A DNA stretch of 34,002 bases, from positions 1-34,002 of the forward strand of contig JALWKV010000252.1 of assembly GCA_027081275.1 (NCBI GenBank), in the 5' to 3' direction. The notes beneath the pieces were generated by a model. That model was not told the origin of the DNA. It saw only the letters and a list, made by a program, of their open reading frames with translations, and did not search any database. Position 1 is the first letter of the stretch; every line of letters begins with the position of its first letter. Shown here in pieces: positions 1 through 6,942 of the stretch. A program made the translations under genes and the position numbers. The DNA is from Gammaproteobacteria bacterium (GTDB lineage: Bacteria > Pseudomonadota > Gammaproteobacteria > UWMA-0217).

Positions 1-5
1 GTGGT

Positions 6-112
6 ATCCCAAGAATTTGGGATGAATTATTCGCCGCCTTCTCTCCCAAACCCTCTCCCTCGTGGGAAGAGGGCTTTCGCGACAGCCTCTCCCCGGTGAG
101 GGGAGGTTTTTT
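6..112. repeat. Intergenic array of three hairpins with a plus-strand terminator-like end
   Basis: Three hairpins follow one another. Arms 6-12 and 17-23 (atcccaa/ttgggat) pair perfectly around a 4-nt loop. Arms 51-59 and 64-73 (ccctctccc/gggaagaggg) pair with one bulged base. Arms 86-94 and 99-107 form a C-rich/G-rich stem with a G-T pair and one mismatch, followed on the plus strand by a run of six T (107-112). The last hairpin could terminate a plus-strand transcript entering from outside the window. On the minus strand the array is the 3' untranslated part of the co-polymerase gene ending at 123. C/T-rich palindromes of this kind are common intergenic repeats in proteobacteria. Confidence 0.55.
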
Positions 113-122
113 CGACGGATTC

Positions 123-2306
123 CTAGCGCCGTACCACCACCGGCAGCAGACGTGATCGCAACCGGCGCAGACGCGGGTTGGCGATGACAGCATCGGGTCG
201 GGCTTCACGGCTGCCGGAGGTAGGGCTGACGACCACCAGCGCCTGGTCGATGCGGTCGGCGAAGATCTCCGCTTCGGTCGCCACCTCGATATTGCGCGTG
301 ACGACGAAGATCAGGTCGAAATACTTTTTCAGCAGCAGCATCAGCGACGGGGCCACATCGACCAGCCGCTTCGCCAGGCGGTTGTCGACGAATTCGCCCC
401 GCGTCAGCAGCGTGACATGGCTGCGGAAATCGGTCTGGAAGGCCCGGGTCAGCGTGGTCGAGCGGGCGATGATCTCCGCCAGCCCCGGCGACGGCGACAT
501 GCCGAAGGCGCGATGCACCTCGGCCTCGCCCCGGCTCAGGTCGACCAGCACGACGCGTCGCCCCTGCCGGGCGTTGAGCACGGCCAGCGCCGCCGCGACC
601 GACACCTTGTCGCCGGTGCCGTGGCTGCCGGTGACCAGCACCACTTTCGGCCCGCCGTTGCGCAAGCGCGCCAGAAGCCTGTCGTTCAGGCGGGCGATGG
701 CGCCGGCGAAGCGCGAGCGCTGTTTCATCGCCACCTCGGTGGCGGGCACGATGCCGGTCCCGTCGCCGGGAATGGGCACGACGGCAAGATCCCCACTGCC
801 GTCGCCGTCCCGCAGCGGTATCAGGCGCAGGTCATCATTGCCGGCTGCGGGAGCTGGCTGTCCGCTGGCGGCGCCCGCCCCGGCCGCGAGCGCAGCAGGC
901 GCCCTGCCGCCGGCGAGGGCCGGCGCCGTCGGCGGTCGCCACGCGCGGGGCCGCGTCAGCTTCGGATTGAAATACTCGGCGAGAAAGGCGGCGAGCAGCC
1001 CCAGCAGCAACGCCGCCGCCACGGCCAGCGAGAGTATCTGCTTGCGGGTCGGAAAGACCGGGCCACCGGGCTCGTAGCCGGGCGAGATCACGCTGACGAG
1101 CTTGGCCACCGCCAGCTCCCGCGCCTGCGGATCGAGCGTTTTCGCCCGCTTGAGCAGCTCGCGGAACTGCTCGCGGATGGCCTCGGCCTCCAGCTCCAGC
1201 TGCTTCAGGCCGCCACCGGCGGTCTGCGCCCGGGCGATCTCCTCTTCAAGCCGGTCGATGCTCTGTTGCAGGGCGCGCACCCGCCGCTGCTCGGCCGCGA
1301 CGTCGTTCTTCATCGTCCGCGCGAGGTAGCGCAGTTCCCGTTCGATGCTGGCGCGCAGCTCGGCAAGCTGCGTCTGCATGTCGATCAGCCTGGGATGGCG
1401 CGGCCCGTATTCGTTGCGCATCTCGCTGATACGATTCTGCAGCGCCACCTCCTTTTCCCGGAAGTGGCGCACCAGCGGCGAATCGACGGCGGCGCCGACC
1501 GCCGCCATGTCGCCGGCGCGGATCAACGCTTCGACATGACGCCAGCGCGCGGCCGCCTTCTCGGCCTGGGCCTGCGCCAGCGCGAGCTGGCCGTCGAGGG
1601 TGCCGACCTGCCGCGCCTTGACCGAGACGCTGACATCGTCGGCCAGCCCGTTCGCCTTGCGAAACTCGTCGATGCGCCGCTGCACCGCCGCCAGCTCGTC
1701 GCGGCGGCGCTGGATCTCGCTATCGACATAGCGCTTTTCGCTGTTGAACAGCGCGGCAACCTGCTCGCCCTTCAGCTCGCGGAAGCTGTCGATGATCTGA
1801 TTGACCGTGCGCGCCGCCTCGCGCGGGCTGCCGGCCCGGTAGCTGATGGTGATGACCGATGAACCCGGCGTCTGCGACACCTTGAGACGGCCGAGAAAGC
1901 GCGACACCCTGCCGGACGAGATCGCCACCGGGCTTTCCTCCCGCCCGGGCGAGGTCGCCCGCGCCTGCAACACCCGCACAGCCAGTCGCCGCGAGCGCAG
2001 CAGGGCCACATCGCGACCGCCGCTGCGCGGGTCGGCCCGTGGCGTCTTGCCCTTCGTTCTGGCGCCGATGGCCGGCGGCTCGGCGACGCTGATGACGCCG
2101 GTGGAGACGTATTCTGGCTGTTTCAGCAGCGCCAGCAGCAGTCCCAGCAGCAGGGTCGCCCCCGTGACGGCCAGCACCGATGGCCAGTGCGCCCGCAGCA
2201 GCGCGGCGATGCCGGGCAGATCGAGATCGTCACCGCTGGCCGCCGCCGTGGCGGCACGAGGATCGGTCACGGCAGGAACGGTTGCCGGCGCCATTTTCTT
2301 CGTCAT
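123..2306 (-). CDS. Wzz/BY-kinase-like polysaccharide co-polymerase with degenerate ATPase domain
   Basis: This 727-residue inner-membrane protein has the architecture of chain-length regulators fused to a bacterial tyrosine kinase (Wzc, GumC/ExoP type). A first membrane segment lies near 43-61. A long periplasmic part follows with heptad-like coiled-coil stretches (about 190-395). A second membrane segment (about 424-442) is preceded by the Pro-rich stretch typical of Wzz. After an Ala/Pro-rich linker, a P-loop-like domain occupies about 550-727. Its nucleotide-binding motifs look damaged: the Walker A position reads GSHGTGDKVS (560-569) instead of GxxGxGK(S/T); Walker A' is VVLVDLSRG (585-593); and Walker B reads FDLIFVVTR, with Val where the catalytic Asp is expected. 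The C-terminus is Arg-rich and has no tyrosine cluster. The family controls polymer length and export in Wzx/Wzy systems. I infer a structural role without kinase activity here. It lies 48 bp downstream of the Wza-like gene, probably in one operon. Confidence 0.85.
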   Translation of the reverse strand: MTKKMAPATVPAVTDPRAATAAASGDDLDLPGIAALLRAHWPSVLAVTGATLLLGLLLALLKQPEYVSTGVISVAEPPAIGARTKGKTPRADPRSGGRDVALLRSRRLAVRVLQARATSPGREESPVAISSGRVSRFLGRLKVSQTPGSSVITISYRAGSPREAARTVNQIIDSFRELKGEQVAALFNSEKRYVDSEIQRRRDELAAVQRRIDEFRKANGLADDVSVSVKARQVGTLDGQLALAQAQAEKAAARWRHVEALIRAGDMAAVGAAVDSPLVRHFREKEVALQNRISEMRNEYGPRHPRLIDMQTQLAELRASIERELRYLARTMKNDVAAEQRRVRALQQSIDRLEEEIARAQTAGGGLKQLELEAEAIREQFRELLKRAKTLDPQARELAVAKLVSVISPGYEPGGPVFPTRKQILSLAVAAALLLGLLAAFLAEYFNPKLTRPRAWRPPTAPALAGGRAPAALAAGAGAASGQPAPAAGNDDLRLIPLRDGDGSGDLAVVPIPGDGTGIVPATEVAMKQRSRFAGAIARLNDRLLARLRNGGPKVVLVTGSHGTGDKVSVAAALAVLNARQGRRVVLVDLSRGEAEVHRAFGMSPSPGLAEIIARSTTLTRAFQTDFRSHVTLLTRGEFVDNRLAKRLVDVAPSLMLLLKKYFDLIFVVTRNIEVATEAEIFADRIDQALVVVSPTSGSREARPDAVIANPRLRRLRSRLLPVVVRR

Positions 2307-2354
2307 GGGGTTATCCTTCTGCTTCTCTCATCTGGTGGCTTGGGATGGGCAGGT

Positions 2355-2900
2355 TCAGAAAAACCGTTCGCGGACGGTGATAATGTCCCCGGGCCGCACC
2401 GGAACGGTCACGGCGGCCTTGTACCTCTTGCGGCTGGCGCCGCGCCCACGCTCGATGAACACCTTGTCGCGACGCGCGTGCGGGGCGAAGCCGCCGGCCA
2501 GCGCGATGGCATTGAGCACGGTCATGCCTTCGACGTAGGGGTAGTCACCCGGCTTCTGGACCTCGCCAAGGATGTAGAAGGGGCGATAGCCCAGCAGTTC
2601 CACCGAGACGCGGGGATTGACAAGATAGTCCGGCCGCAGGCGGTCGGCGATGGCCCGCGCCAGCTCGGCGGTGGTCAGGCCACGACCGCGAACGCCCTGG
2701 ATCAGCGGCATCACCACTTCGCCGCTGCCCGAGACGACAAACTCGCCGGACAGCTCCTTGTGGCCGAAAACGGTGATGCGCAGCTTGTCGCCGACGCCGA
2801 GGCGATACTGGGAAAGCGACTCCTCCGCCACGACGGGGGTGGCGGCAGGAACAAGCATCAACCCGAGAATCAGGGTCGCAAGCAACCGGACAATCGGCAT
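2355..2900 (-). CDS. Wza-like polysaccharide export protein (Poly_export + single SLBB)
   Basis: The 181-residue product starts with a cleavable signal peptide (hydrophobic core within residues 5-20, cleavage near AAT-PVVA-E) without a lipobox cysteine. A Poly_export domain follows (about 28-105, beginning YRLGVGDKLRITVFG), then one SLBB beta-grasp domain (about 108-165, FYILGEVQKPGDYPY). The family forms the outer-membrane or periplasmic channel that carries exopolysaccharide out of the cell with a Wzz/Wzc partner, and that partner is the next gene. It is much shorter than E. coli Wza (about 380 residues): the extra SLBB repeats and the C-terminal amphipathic helix that forms the outer-membrane pore are missing. 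It resembles the short export proteins of EpsE/GumB-type systems, which may rely on a separate outer-membrane porin. The ATG at 2900 has only a weak upstream GAGG. Confidence 0.87.
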   Translation of the reverse strand: MPIVRLLATLILGLMLVPAATPVVAEESLSQYRLGVGDKLRITVFGHKELSGEFVVSGSGEVVMPLIQGVRGRGLTTAELARAIADRLRPDYLVNPRVSVELLGYRPFYILGEVQKPGDYPYVEGMTVLNAIALAGGFAPHARRDKVFIERGRGASRKRYKAAVTVPVRPGDIITVRERFF

Positions 2901-3053
2901 GGATCGGAAAACCTCGCTCGATGAATGGCCTCCCGATGGAGGCGGTCATGGAAGCCGTTTCCCGCCACTGGGGAGCCGCTGGATGACGCGGCCACCAGTG
3001 CACTGGATCAGGGCTTGGAGGTTTGACCGTTTTTTGTCGGCTGAGTTTGGTTT

Positions 3054-3139
3054 TTCTGTAGGAGAACGTGAGAATCCGTGATGGACATCACGGATTCTTG
3101 TAGGCATCGCGACACGCCCTCGCAACGGAGGGCGCGTCG
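3054..3139. repeat. Intergenic hairpin array 0 (TTCTGTAGGAG leader plus two hairpins)
   Basis: After a 15-nt leader ttctgtaggagaacg (3054-3068) comes a perfect 12-bp hairpin (arms 3071-3082 and 3087-3098, loop ggac). A second hairpin has 11 of 12 pairs (arms 3110-3121 and 3128-3139, loop gcaacg). The array lies between the 3' end of trxC (3183) and the start of the Wza-like gene (2900), so it is in the 3' region of the trxC transcript on the minus strand. No T-run follows either hairpin on the minus strand, so it does not look like a simple intrinsic terminator. The leader resembles sequences in the arrays at 26221 and 32333. The rest of the 282-bp gap (2901-3053, 3140-3182) shows nothing else I can identify. 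Confidence 0.6.
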
Positions 3140-3182
3140 GACCAGGAGTGGAGAAAACAGAGCCGGTCGTTCGGCCGGGCCG

Positions 3183-3617
3183 TTACAGCGCCGATTCGGT
3201 CCAGCGGACGATATCCGCCTCGCCCATCGCGCCGGGCTGCGTCGCCACCGGTCGGCCGCCACGGAACAGTATCAGCGTCGGGATGCTGCGAATGCCGAAC
3301 TGCGCGGCGATGGACTGCTCATCCTCAGTGTTGAGCTTGGCCAGCCGGACACGCGGTTCGAGTCTGGCCGCCGCCGCGGAGAAGGCGGGCGCCATCATCT
3401 TGCAGGGACCGCACCACGGCGCCCAGAAGTCGATCAGCACCGGAATGTCGTTGCGCGTGATGTGCTTCTGGAAGTTGGCGCTGGTCAACTCCACCGGATG
3501 GCCGGCAAACAGCGGCTGGTGGCACTTGCCGCACTTCGGATTGTCGTGCAGCCGGTCGGCCGCGACGCGGTTGACCGCATTGCAGTGCGGACAGACGATA
3601 TTCAAGGGATTGCTCAT
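3183..3617 (-). CDS. trxC: Thioredoxin 2 (TrxC)
   Basis: The 144-residue cytoplasmic thiol-disulfide reductase has the two-part TrxC layout. An N-terminal zinc-binding segment carries two CxxC pairs (CPHC near 9-12, CGKC near 28-31). A thioredoxin fold follows with active site WCGPC in the FWAPWCGPCKMMAP context and a conserved cis-Pro loop (SIPTLILF). E. coli TrxC is 139 residues, so the length fits. I chose the ATG at 3617 because it gives that length and is preceded by CAGG about 9 bp upstream; the reading frame stays open farther upstream but without homology. It reduces disulfides in stress-damaged proteins. It diverges from the hsp20 pair, with a CTTGAAA box of heat-shock type upstream on its own strand. 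Confidence 0.93.
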   Translation of the reverse strand: MSNPLNIVCPHCNAVNRVAADRLHDNPKCGKCHQPLFAGHPVELTSANFQKHITRNDIPVLIDFWAPWCGPCKMMAPAFSAAAARLEPRVRLAKLNTEDEQSIAAQFGIRSIPTLILFRGGRPVATQPGAMGEADIVRWTESAL

Positions 3618-3670
3618 TGTTGTTACCTGTTTCAATTCCATTGACCAAATATGTCGCTCAATGAAACTGA

Positions 3671-3698
3671 TCATGGTCGCTTTCGGGCGCTTTTCAAG
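3671..3698 (-). promoter_or_regulatory. Candidate sigma-32-type promoter for trxC
   Basis: On the minus strand a perfect -35-like CTTGAAA (3698-3692) is followed after 13 bp by GACCATGA (3678-3671). The latter shares the CCAT core of the heat-shock -10 consensus (CCCCATnT) but only four of its eight positions. It lies about 55 bp upstream of the trxC ATG. This is a pattern match only. Confidence 0.3.
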
Positions 3699-3735
3699 TT
3701 TTTCTCGCTGCTGCCGCCTCATCTTCAGCCCGCCA

Positions 3736-3764
3736 CTTGAAATTCGCGGGCGCAATCATCACTT
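3736..3764 (+). promoter_or_regulatory. Candidate sigma-32-type promoter for the hsp20 pair
   Basis: CTTGAAA (3736-3742) matches the heat-shock -35 consensus. A 14-bp spacer and CATCACTT (3757-3764) follow, the latter a partial (4/8) match to the -10 consensus. Transcription would start about 70-75 bp upstream of the first hsp20 ATG. Heat-shock control is the usual regulation for this gene family, which supports the call; the -10 is weak. Confidence 0.4.
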
Positions 3765-3843
3765 ATTGCCTCAGTAGCGGTCGGGCGCGGCGGTTGAGCC
3801 CCGGCTTGATGAACCACAAGGGTATTTACGGAGGCATCAACAA

Positions 3844-4272
3844 ATGATTTCCAACATGATTCGTTTCCCCTCATCCCTGTTCGACGAACTGGATGAGGTG
3901 TTTTTCGGTTTTCCCGCCAGTGTCGCGCGCCCGCGCCGCGAACGCGCCTATCCGCCGATCAACATGGGCGTAACCGACAACAGCGTCGAGGTCTATGTCT
4001 TTCTGCCCGGCATGAAGCTGGAGGACATCGACCTGACCATCGAGAAGAACCTGCTCAGCATTTCCGGCAAGCGCGAGGGCGAGAAGCCGGAGGGCGAGGA
4101 CGCCACCATCTATCGCGAAGAGCGCTTCAAGGGCAGCTTCAAGCGCGTCATCACCCTGCCCGACGATGTCGATCCGGAAAAGACCGAGGCGGTCTATCGC
4201 AACGGCATTCTGCACATCAGCATCGCCAAGCGCAGCGAGGCGCAGCCGCGCAAGATCACGGTCAAGGCCTGA
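3844..4272 (+). CDS. Hsp20/alpha-crystallin small heat-shock protein (first copy)
   Basis: The 142-residue product has a short N-terminal arm and an alpha-crystallin domain from about 42 to 135, including the conserved LPGMKLEDIDLTIEKNLLSI stretch, the region around FKRVITLPDDVD, and the A/YxNGILHI signature near the end. The C-terminal I-x-V (KITVKA) is the tail motif used for oligomer assembly. The family binds unfolding proteins without ATP and passes them to other chaperones. The start is supported by GGAGG 8 bp upstream. It is followed after 20 bp by a second Hsp20 gene, so the two form an operon that ends at the terminator at 4711. It may hetero-oligomerise with its neighbour, an inference from the pairing. 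Confidence 0.95.
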   Translation: MISNMIRFPSSLFDELDEVFFGFPASVARPRRERAYPPINMGVTDNSVEVYVFLPGMKLEDIDLTIEKNLLSISGKREGEKPEGEDATIYREERFKGSFKRVITLPDDVDPEKTEAVYRNGILHISIAKRSEAQPRKITVKA

Positions 4273-4292
4273 GACTAGAGGAGGACGGAACA

Positions 4293-4685
4293 ATGACTGA
4301 ACAGAACGTACAGAACACGCGCCAGCAGACACCGCAACAGCCCGAGGCGATGCCGCTGGAGCTGACGCCCGCCGTGGACATCATCGAGGACAAGAGCGGC
4401 GTGACGCTGCTGGTGGATCTGCCGGGCGTCGAAAGGGATGGGCTCGACATCGACGTGGACAAGAACGTGCTGACCATTCGCGGCAACATCAACCTCCACA
4501 CCGACGAAAAGCTGAACGCCACCTACATGGACGTCCATGCCGGCACCTTCACCCGCCAGTTCACCCTCGGCAGCGAGCTGGACGCCGGCGCCATCGACGC
4601 CACACTGAAAGACGGCGTGCTGAAGCTCTTCGTGCCCCGTTCGGACGTGCACAAGCCGAAGAAGATCGAGGTGAAGGCGGGGTAG
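4293..4685 (+). CDS. Hsp20/alpha-crystallin small heat-shock protein (second copy)
   Basis: The 130-residue product is a second small heat-shock protein of a different subtype from its neighbour. The N-terminus is Gln/Pro/Thr-rich (about 1-22). The alpha-crystallin domain begins at TPAVDIIEDKSGVTLLVDLP and ends with LKDGVLKLFVPR; the C-terminal tail motif is I-E-V (KKIEVKAG). It lacks the long acidic loop of the first copy (EGEKPEGEDATI). A strong ribosome binding site (GAGGAGG) precedes the ATG. It is the promoter-distal member of the two-gene operon and ends just before a strong hairpin terminator. Confidence 0.94.
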   Translation: MTEQNVQNTRQQTPQQPEAMPLELTPAVDIIEDKSGVTLLVDLPGVERDGLDIDVDKNVLTIRGNINLHTDEKLNATYMDVHAGTFTRQFTLGSELDAGAIDATLKDGVLKLFVPRSDVHKPKKIEVKAG

Positions 4686-4710
4686 AGACAGCTCGCTACG
4701 ATCATAATAA

Positions 4711-4740
4711 AGCGGACGGGTTTTTCCCGTCCGCTTTTTT
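4711..4740 (+). terminator. Rho-independent terminator of the hsp20 operon
   Basis: A perfect 10-bp stem (agcggacggg 4711-4720, cccgtccgct 4726-4735) with a 5-nt T loop is followed by TTTTTT. It lies 25 bp after the second hsp20 stop. The convergent gene on the other strand ends at 4739, so its stop codon overlaps the T-run. On the minus strand the hairpin is followed only by TTATT, so termination there would be weaker. Confidence 0.92.
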
Positions 4741-5518
4741 ATTGGCCGCGATCCCTGGCGTCATTGTCCACCGTTTCGACCGGCGCCCAGCCGATACCAT
4801 CGGCATCGAGCATGGCCGTCAGCGCCGCCATTGCCTGCTCAACGCGGGCCTTTTCGCCCTTCAGCCCCAGATCGACGTTCATCCGGTTCTGTGTGTTGGG
4901 CAGGCTGGAGAGGCGCACGTCAGGGAAATCCGCGACGATCCTTTCCTCGGCGACGATCAGCCGGCTCTCGGGCGCCTCGGCGACGATGCGCAGCTCCACC
5001 TCGGGCTCGCGGAAGTGGTCGCTGTAGTGGTGGTCGAGCACCCATTCGATCATCGGGTGCGACATGTTGGGAAAGCCGGGGACGAAGTGGTGCTGATTGA
5101 TGCTGAAGCCGGCGATGCGGTTGACGGGGTTGGGGATCAGGGTGCTGCCGACGGGGAATTCGGCCATTCTGACCTTGTAGGGGTAGACGTCGTCGCCGAA
5201 TTTCTCGCGCAGGATCCGCATCGCCTCGGGATGCGGCTCGATCTCCAGCCCGAAGGCTTCGGCGGCGCACTGGCGGGTGATGTCGTCGGGCGTGCCGCCG
5301 ATGCCGCCGAAGGAGAAGACGACGGCGCCGCTGGCGAGCGTTTCGCGGTAGGTCCGCACCAGCAGGTCGTGGTCGTCGCCGACGATGCGCGCCCAGTCGA
5401 GCGCCAGCCCGCGCCGGCGCAGCGCCTCGACAACGAAGGCGAAGTGGGTATCGCGCCGCTTGCCGGAGAGGATCTCGTCACCGACGACGACCATGCCGAA
5501 TGCCGGGGCTCGGCTCAC
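4739..5518 (-). CDS. MoaB/Mog-like domain protein (CinA N-terminal type)
   Basis: The 259-residue product contains a molybdopterin-binding-fold domain of the CinA N-terminal/MoaB family (about 8-170). Visible are GMVVVGDEILSGKRRDTHF at the start, VFSFGGIGGTPDDIT (the GGxGxTxDD loop) and the NPVNRIAGF...VPGFPNM stretch. A further alpha/beta segment of about 85 residues follows, without the amidohydrolase domain of full CinA. The GTG start at 5518 overlaps the hemH stop by four bases (GTGA), which fixes the start and implies translational coupling. Frame-open sequence continues upstream inside hemH but is antisense-free artefact of the same strand. Family members act on nucleotide or pterin substrates; the exact reaction here is unknown. 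Related proteins are usually annotated as competence/damage-inducible protein A or molybdopterin-binding protein. Confidence 0.85.
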   Translation of the reverse strand: MSRAPAFGMVVVGDEILSGKRRDTHFAFVVEALRRRGLALDWARIVGDDHDLLVRTYRETLASGAVVFSFGGIGGTPDDITRQCAAEAFGLEIEPHPEAMRILREKFGDDVYPYKVRMAEFPVGSTLIPNPVNRIAGFSINQHHFVPGFPNMSHPMIEWVLDHHYSDHFREPEVELRIVAEAPESRLIVAEERIVADFPDVRLSSLPNTQNRMNVDLGLKGEKARVEQAMAALTAMLDADGIGWAPVETVDNDARDRGQ

Positions 5519-6627
5519 AGCTCGGCCCCCTGCGCCTGTGCGCGCTGCTGCCGCGCCTTCGCCTCGGCCTTCACCTGCGCCAGATCCTCGTCCTCGGCCA
5601 TTTCGGGCCAGCCCTGCATGTGCCACTCCACCAGCTTGGCCATCATGTCGATATGCGGCTCGCCGGCGTTGAGCGCGGGGATGTAGGTGAAGGACTCGCC
5701 CCCCGCTTCGAGGAACGATTCGCGGTTGGTGATCGCGATCTCCTCCAGCGTCTCCAGACAGTCGGCGGAGAAGCCGGGGCTGAACACCTCGATGTTCCTG
5801 TAGCCCTCTTCCGGCATCGCCTTCAGCGTCTTGTCGAGGTAGGGCTTGAGCCACTCCTCGCGGCCGAAGCGCGACTGGAACGCCAGCCGCCAGCGCCCCT
5901 CCTCCAGCCCGAGCCGATCGACCAGCAGCCGCGCGGTTTTCTGGCACTGGCAGTAGTAGGGGTCGCCGCTGAGCAGGAAGCGCCGTGGCACGCCGTGAAA
6001 CGAGAAGACGATCTGCTCGGCGCGGCCGTGGGTCTCCCAGTGCCGCTCCAGATGGGTCGCCATCGCCTCGATATAGTCCGGATCGTCGTGGTAGCTGGAG
6101 ATGAAACGCAGCTCCGGCACCCAGCGCCACCTGCCCAGCACCTCGCCGACGGCGTCGAACACCGCCCCGGTGGTGCTGCCGGAGTATTGCGGATAGAGCG
6201 GCAGCACCAGCAGCCGCTGCACGCCGGCGTCGCGCAGCGATTCCAGCGCATCGGCGATCGACGGGTTGCCGTAGCGCATGCCCAGCTCGACCTCGATCCG
6301 CCCCGGATAGCGCTGCTCCAGCAGCTTGCCCAGCCGCGTCGCCTGCTGCCGCGAATGAACCAGCAGCGGCGATCCCTCCGCCATCCAGATGTTGCGATAG
6401 AGCTCGGCGGTCTTCTTCGGCCGCACATTGAGGATGACGAGGTTGAGGATCGGCCACCACAGTGGCCTGGGAATCTCGACCACGCGCGGATCGCTGAGGA
6501 ATTCACGCAGATAGCGCTTGACGGAGGCCGGCGTCGGCTCGTCCGGCGAACCGAGATTGGCCAGCAGCACGCCGGCCTTCGGCGTCAGGTCGTGGCGGTA
6601 GTTGGCGATGCCCTGATATCGGGACAT
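5515..6627 (-). CDS. hemH: Ferrochelatase
   Basis: The 370-residue enzyme inserts Fe2+ into protoporphyrin IX in the last step of protohaem synthesis. Family hallmarks include GVLLANLGSPDEPTP near the N-terminus, LPLYPQYSGSTTGAV, the active-site His in FSFHGVPRRFL, DPYYCQCQKTA, the QSRFGREEWLKPYLD segment, and the Glu-containing SPGFSADCLETLEEI near the C-terminus. AAGGAG 6 bp upstream fixes the ATG at 6627. The last 20-25 residues (Ala/Gln/Lys-rich) extend past the conserved fold. The gene is followed by the MoaB-like gene with a 4-bp overlap. A palindromic element begins only 31 bp upstream of the start codon, so the promoter must lie within or beyond that element. Confidence 0.96.
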   Translation of the reverse strand: MSRYQGIANYRHDLTPKAGVLLANLGSPDEPTPASVKRYLREFLSDPRVVEIPRPLWWPILNLVILNVRPKKTAELYRNIWMAEGSPLLVHSRQQATRLGKLLEQRYPGRIEVELGMRYGNPSIADALESLRDAGVQRLLVLPLYPQYSGSTTGAVFDAVGEVLGRWRWVPELRFISSYHDDPDYIEAMATHLERHWETHGRAEQIVFSFHGVPRRFLLSGDPYYCQCQKTARLLVDRLGLEEGRWRLAFQSRFGREEWLKPYLDKTLKAMPEEGYRNIEVFSPGFSADCLETLEEIAITNRESFLEAGGESFTYIPALNAGEPHIDMMAKLVEWHMQGWPEMAEDEDLAQVKAEAKARQQRAQAQGAEL

Positions 6628-6658
6628 GCATGGCTCCTTGGCGGGAAGAAAGAAACGC

Positions 6659-6824
6659 TAGGAGGCTGTCCGACTTAACCGTTTGAAGCGAAAATTCGTG
6701 GGAGCGAATCAAATGGGCTGATCAGGTGAGGCGAATAGCAGGGCTATTTAACGAGCCTGATCAGTCCAGTTGATCGCTAGCCACGGATTTGCAGCCAAAC
6801 AGCGTTAAGTTGGACAGCCTCCTA
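6659..6824. mobile_element. Palindromic MITE-like element A (166 bp)
   Basis: Terminal inverted repeats of 21 bp (6659-6679 and 6804-6824) match at 20 positions and begin TAGGAGGCTGTCC. Inside are a perfect 9-bp pair (6718-6726 and 6756-6764, ctgatcagg/cctgatcag) and a perfect 6-bp pair (6734-6739 and 6743-6748). The whole unit can therefore fold into one long interrupted hairpin. TA at each outer edge could be a duplicated target dinucleotide. No protein is encoded. It fills most of the 315-bp gap between divergent hemH and lemA; the remaining 118 bp before lemA show no clear promoter. Confidence 0.75.
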
Positions 6825-6942
6825 CTCACTTTACACGGAATGGCTTTGCCGGAAAAACCGCCTTACCCATCGCGCCGAGATTGCCGCGCCCGCCGGATCG
6901 TCGCTAGCATCGGGCGCATCACTCAAGCCCGGTAACCACGCC

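Noticed and set aside
417-1862. A 481-codon plus-strand frame antisense to the co-polymerase gene
   Set aside because: It shows no family features, and the opposite strand encodes a coherent Wzz-like protein.
4739-6460. An apparent 573-codon fusion running from inside hemH into the MoaB-like gene
   Set aside because: The upstream part is hemH read in another frame. The GTG at 5518, overlapping the hemH stop, is the natural start of the MoaB-like protein.
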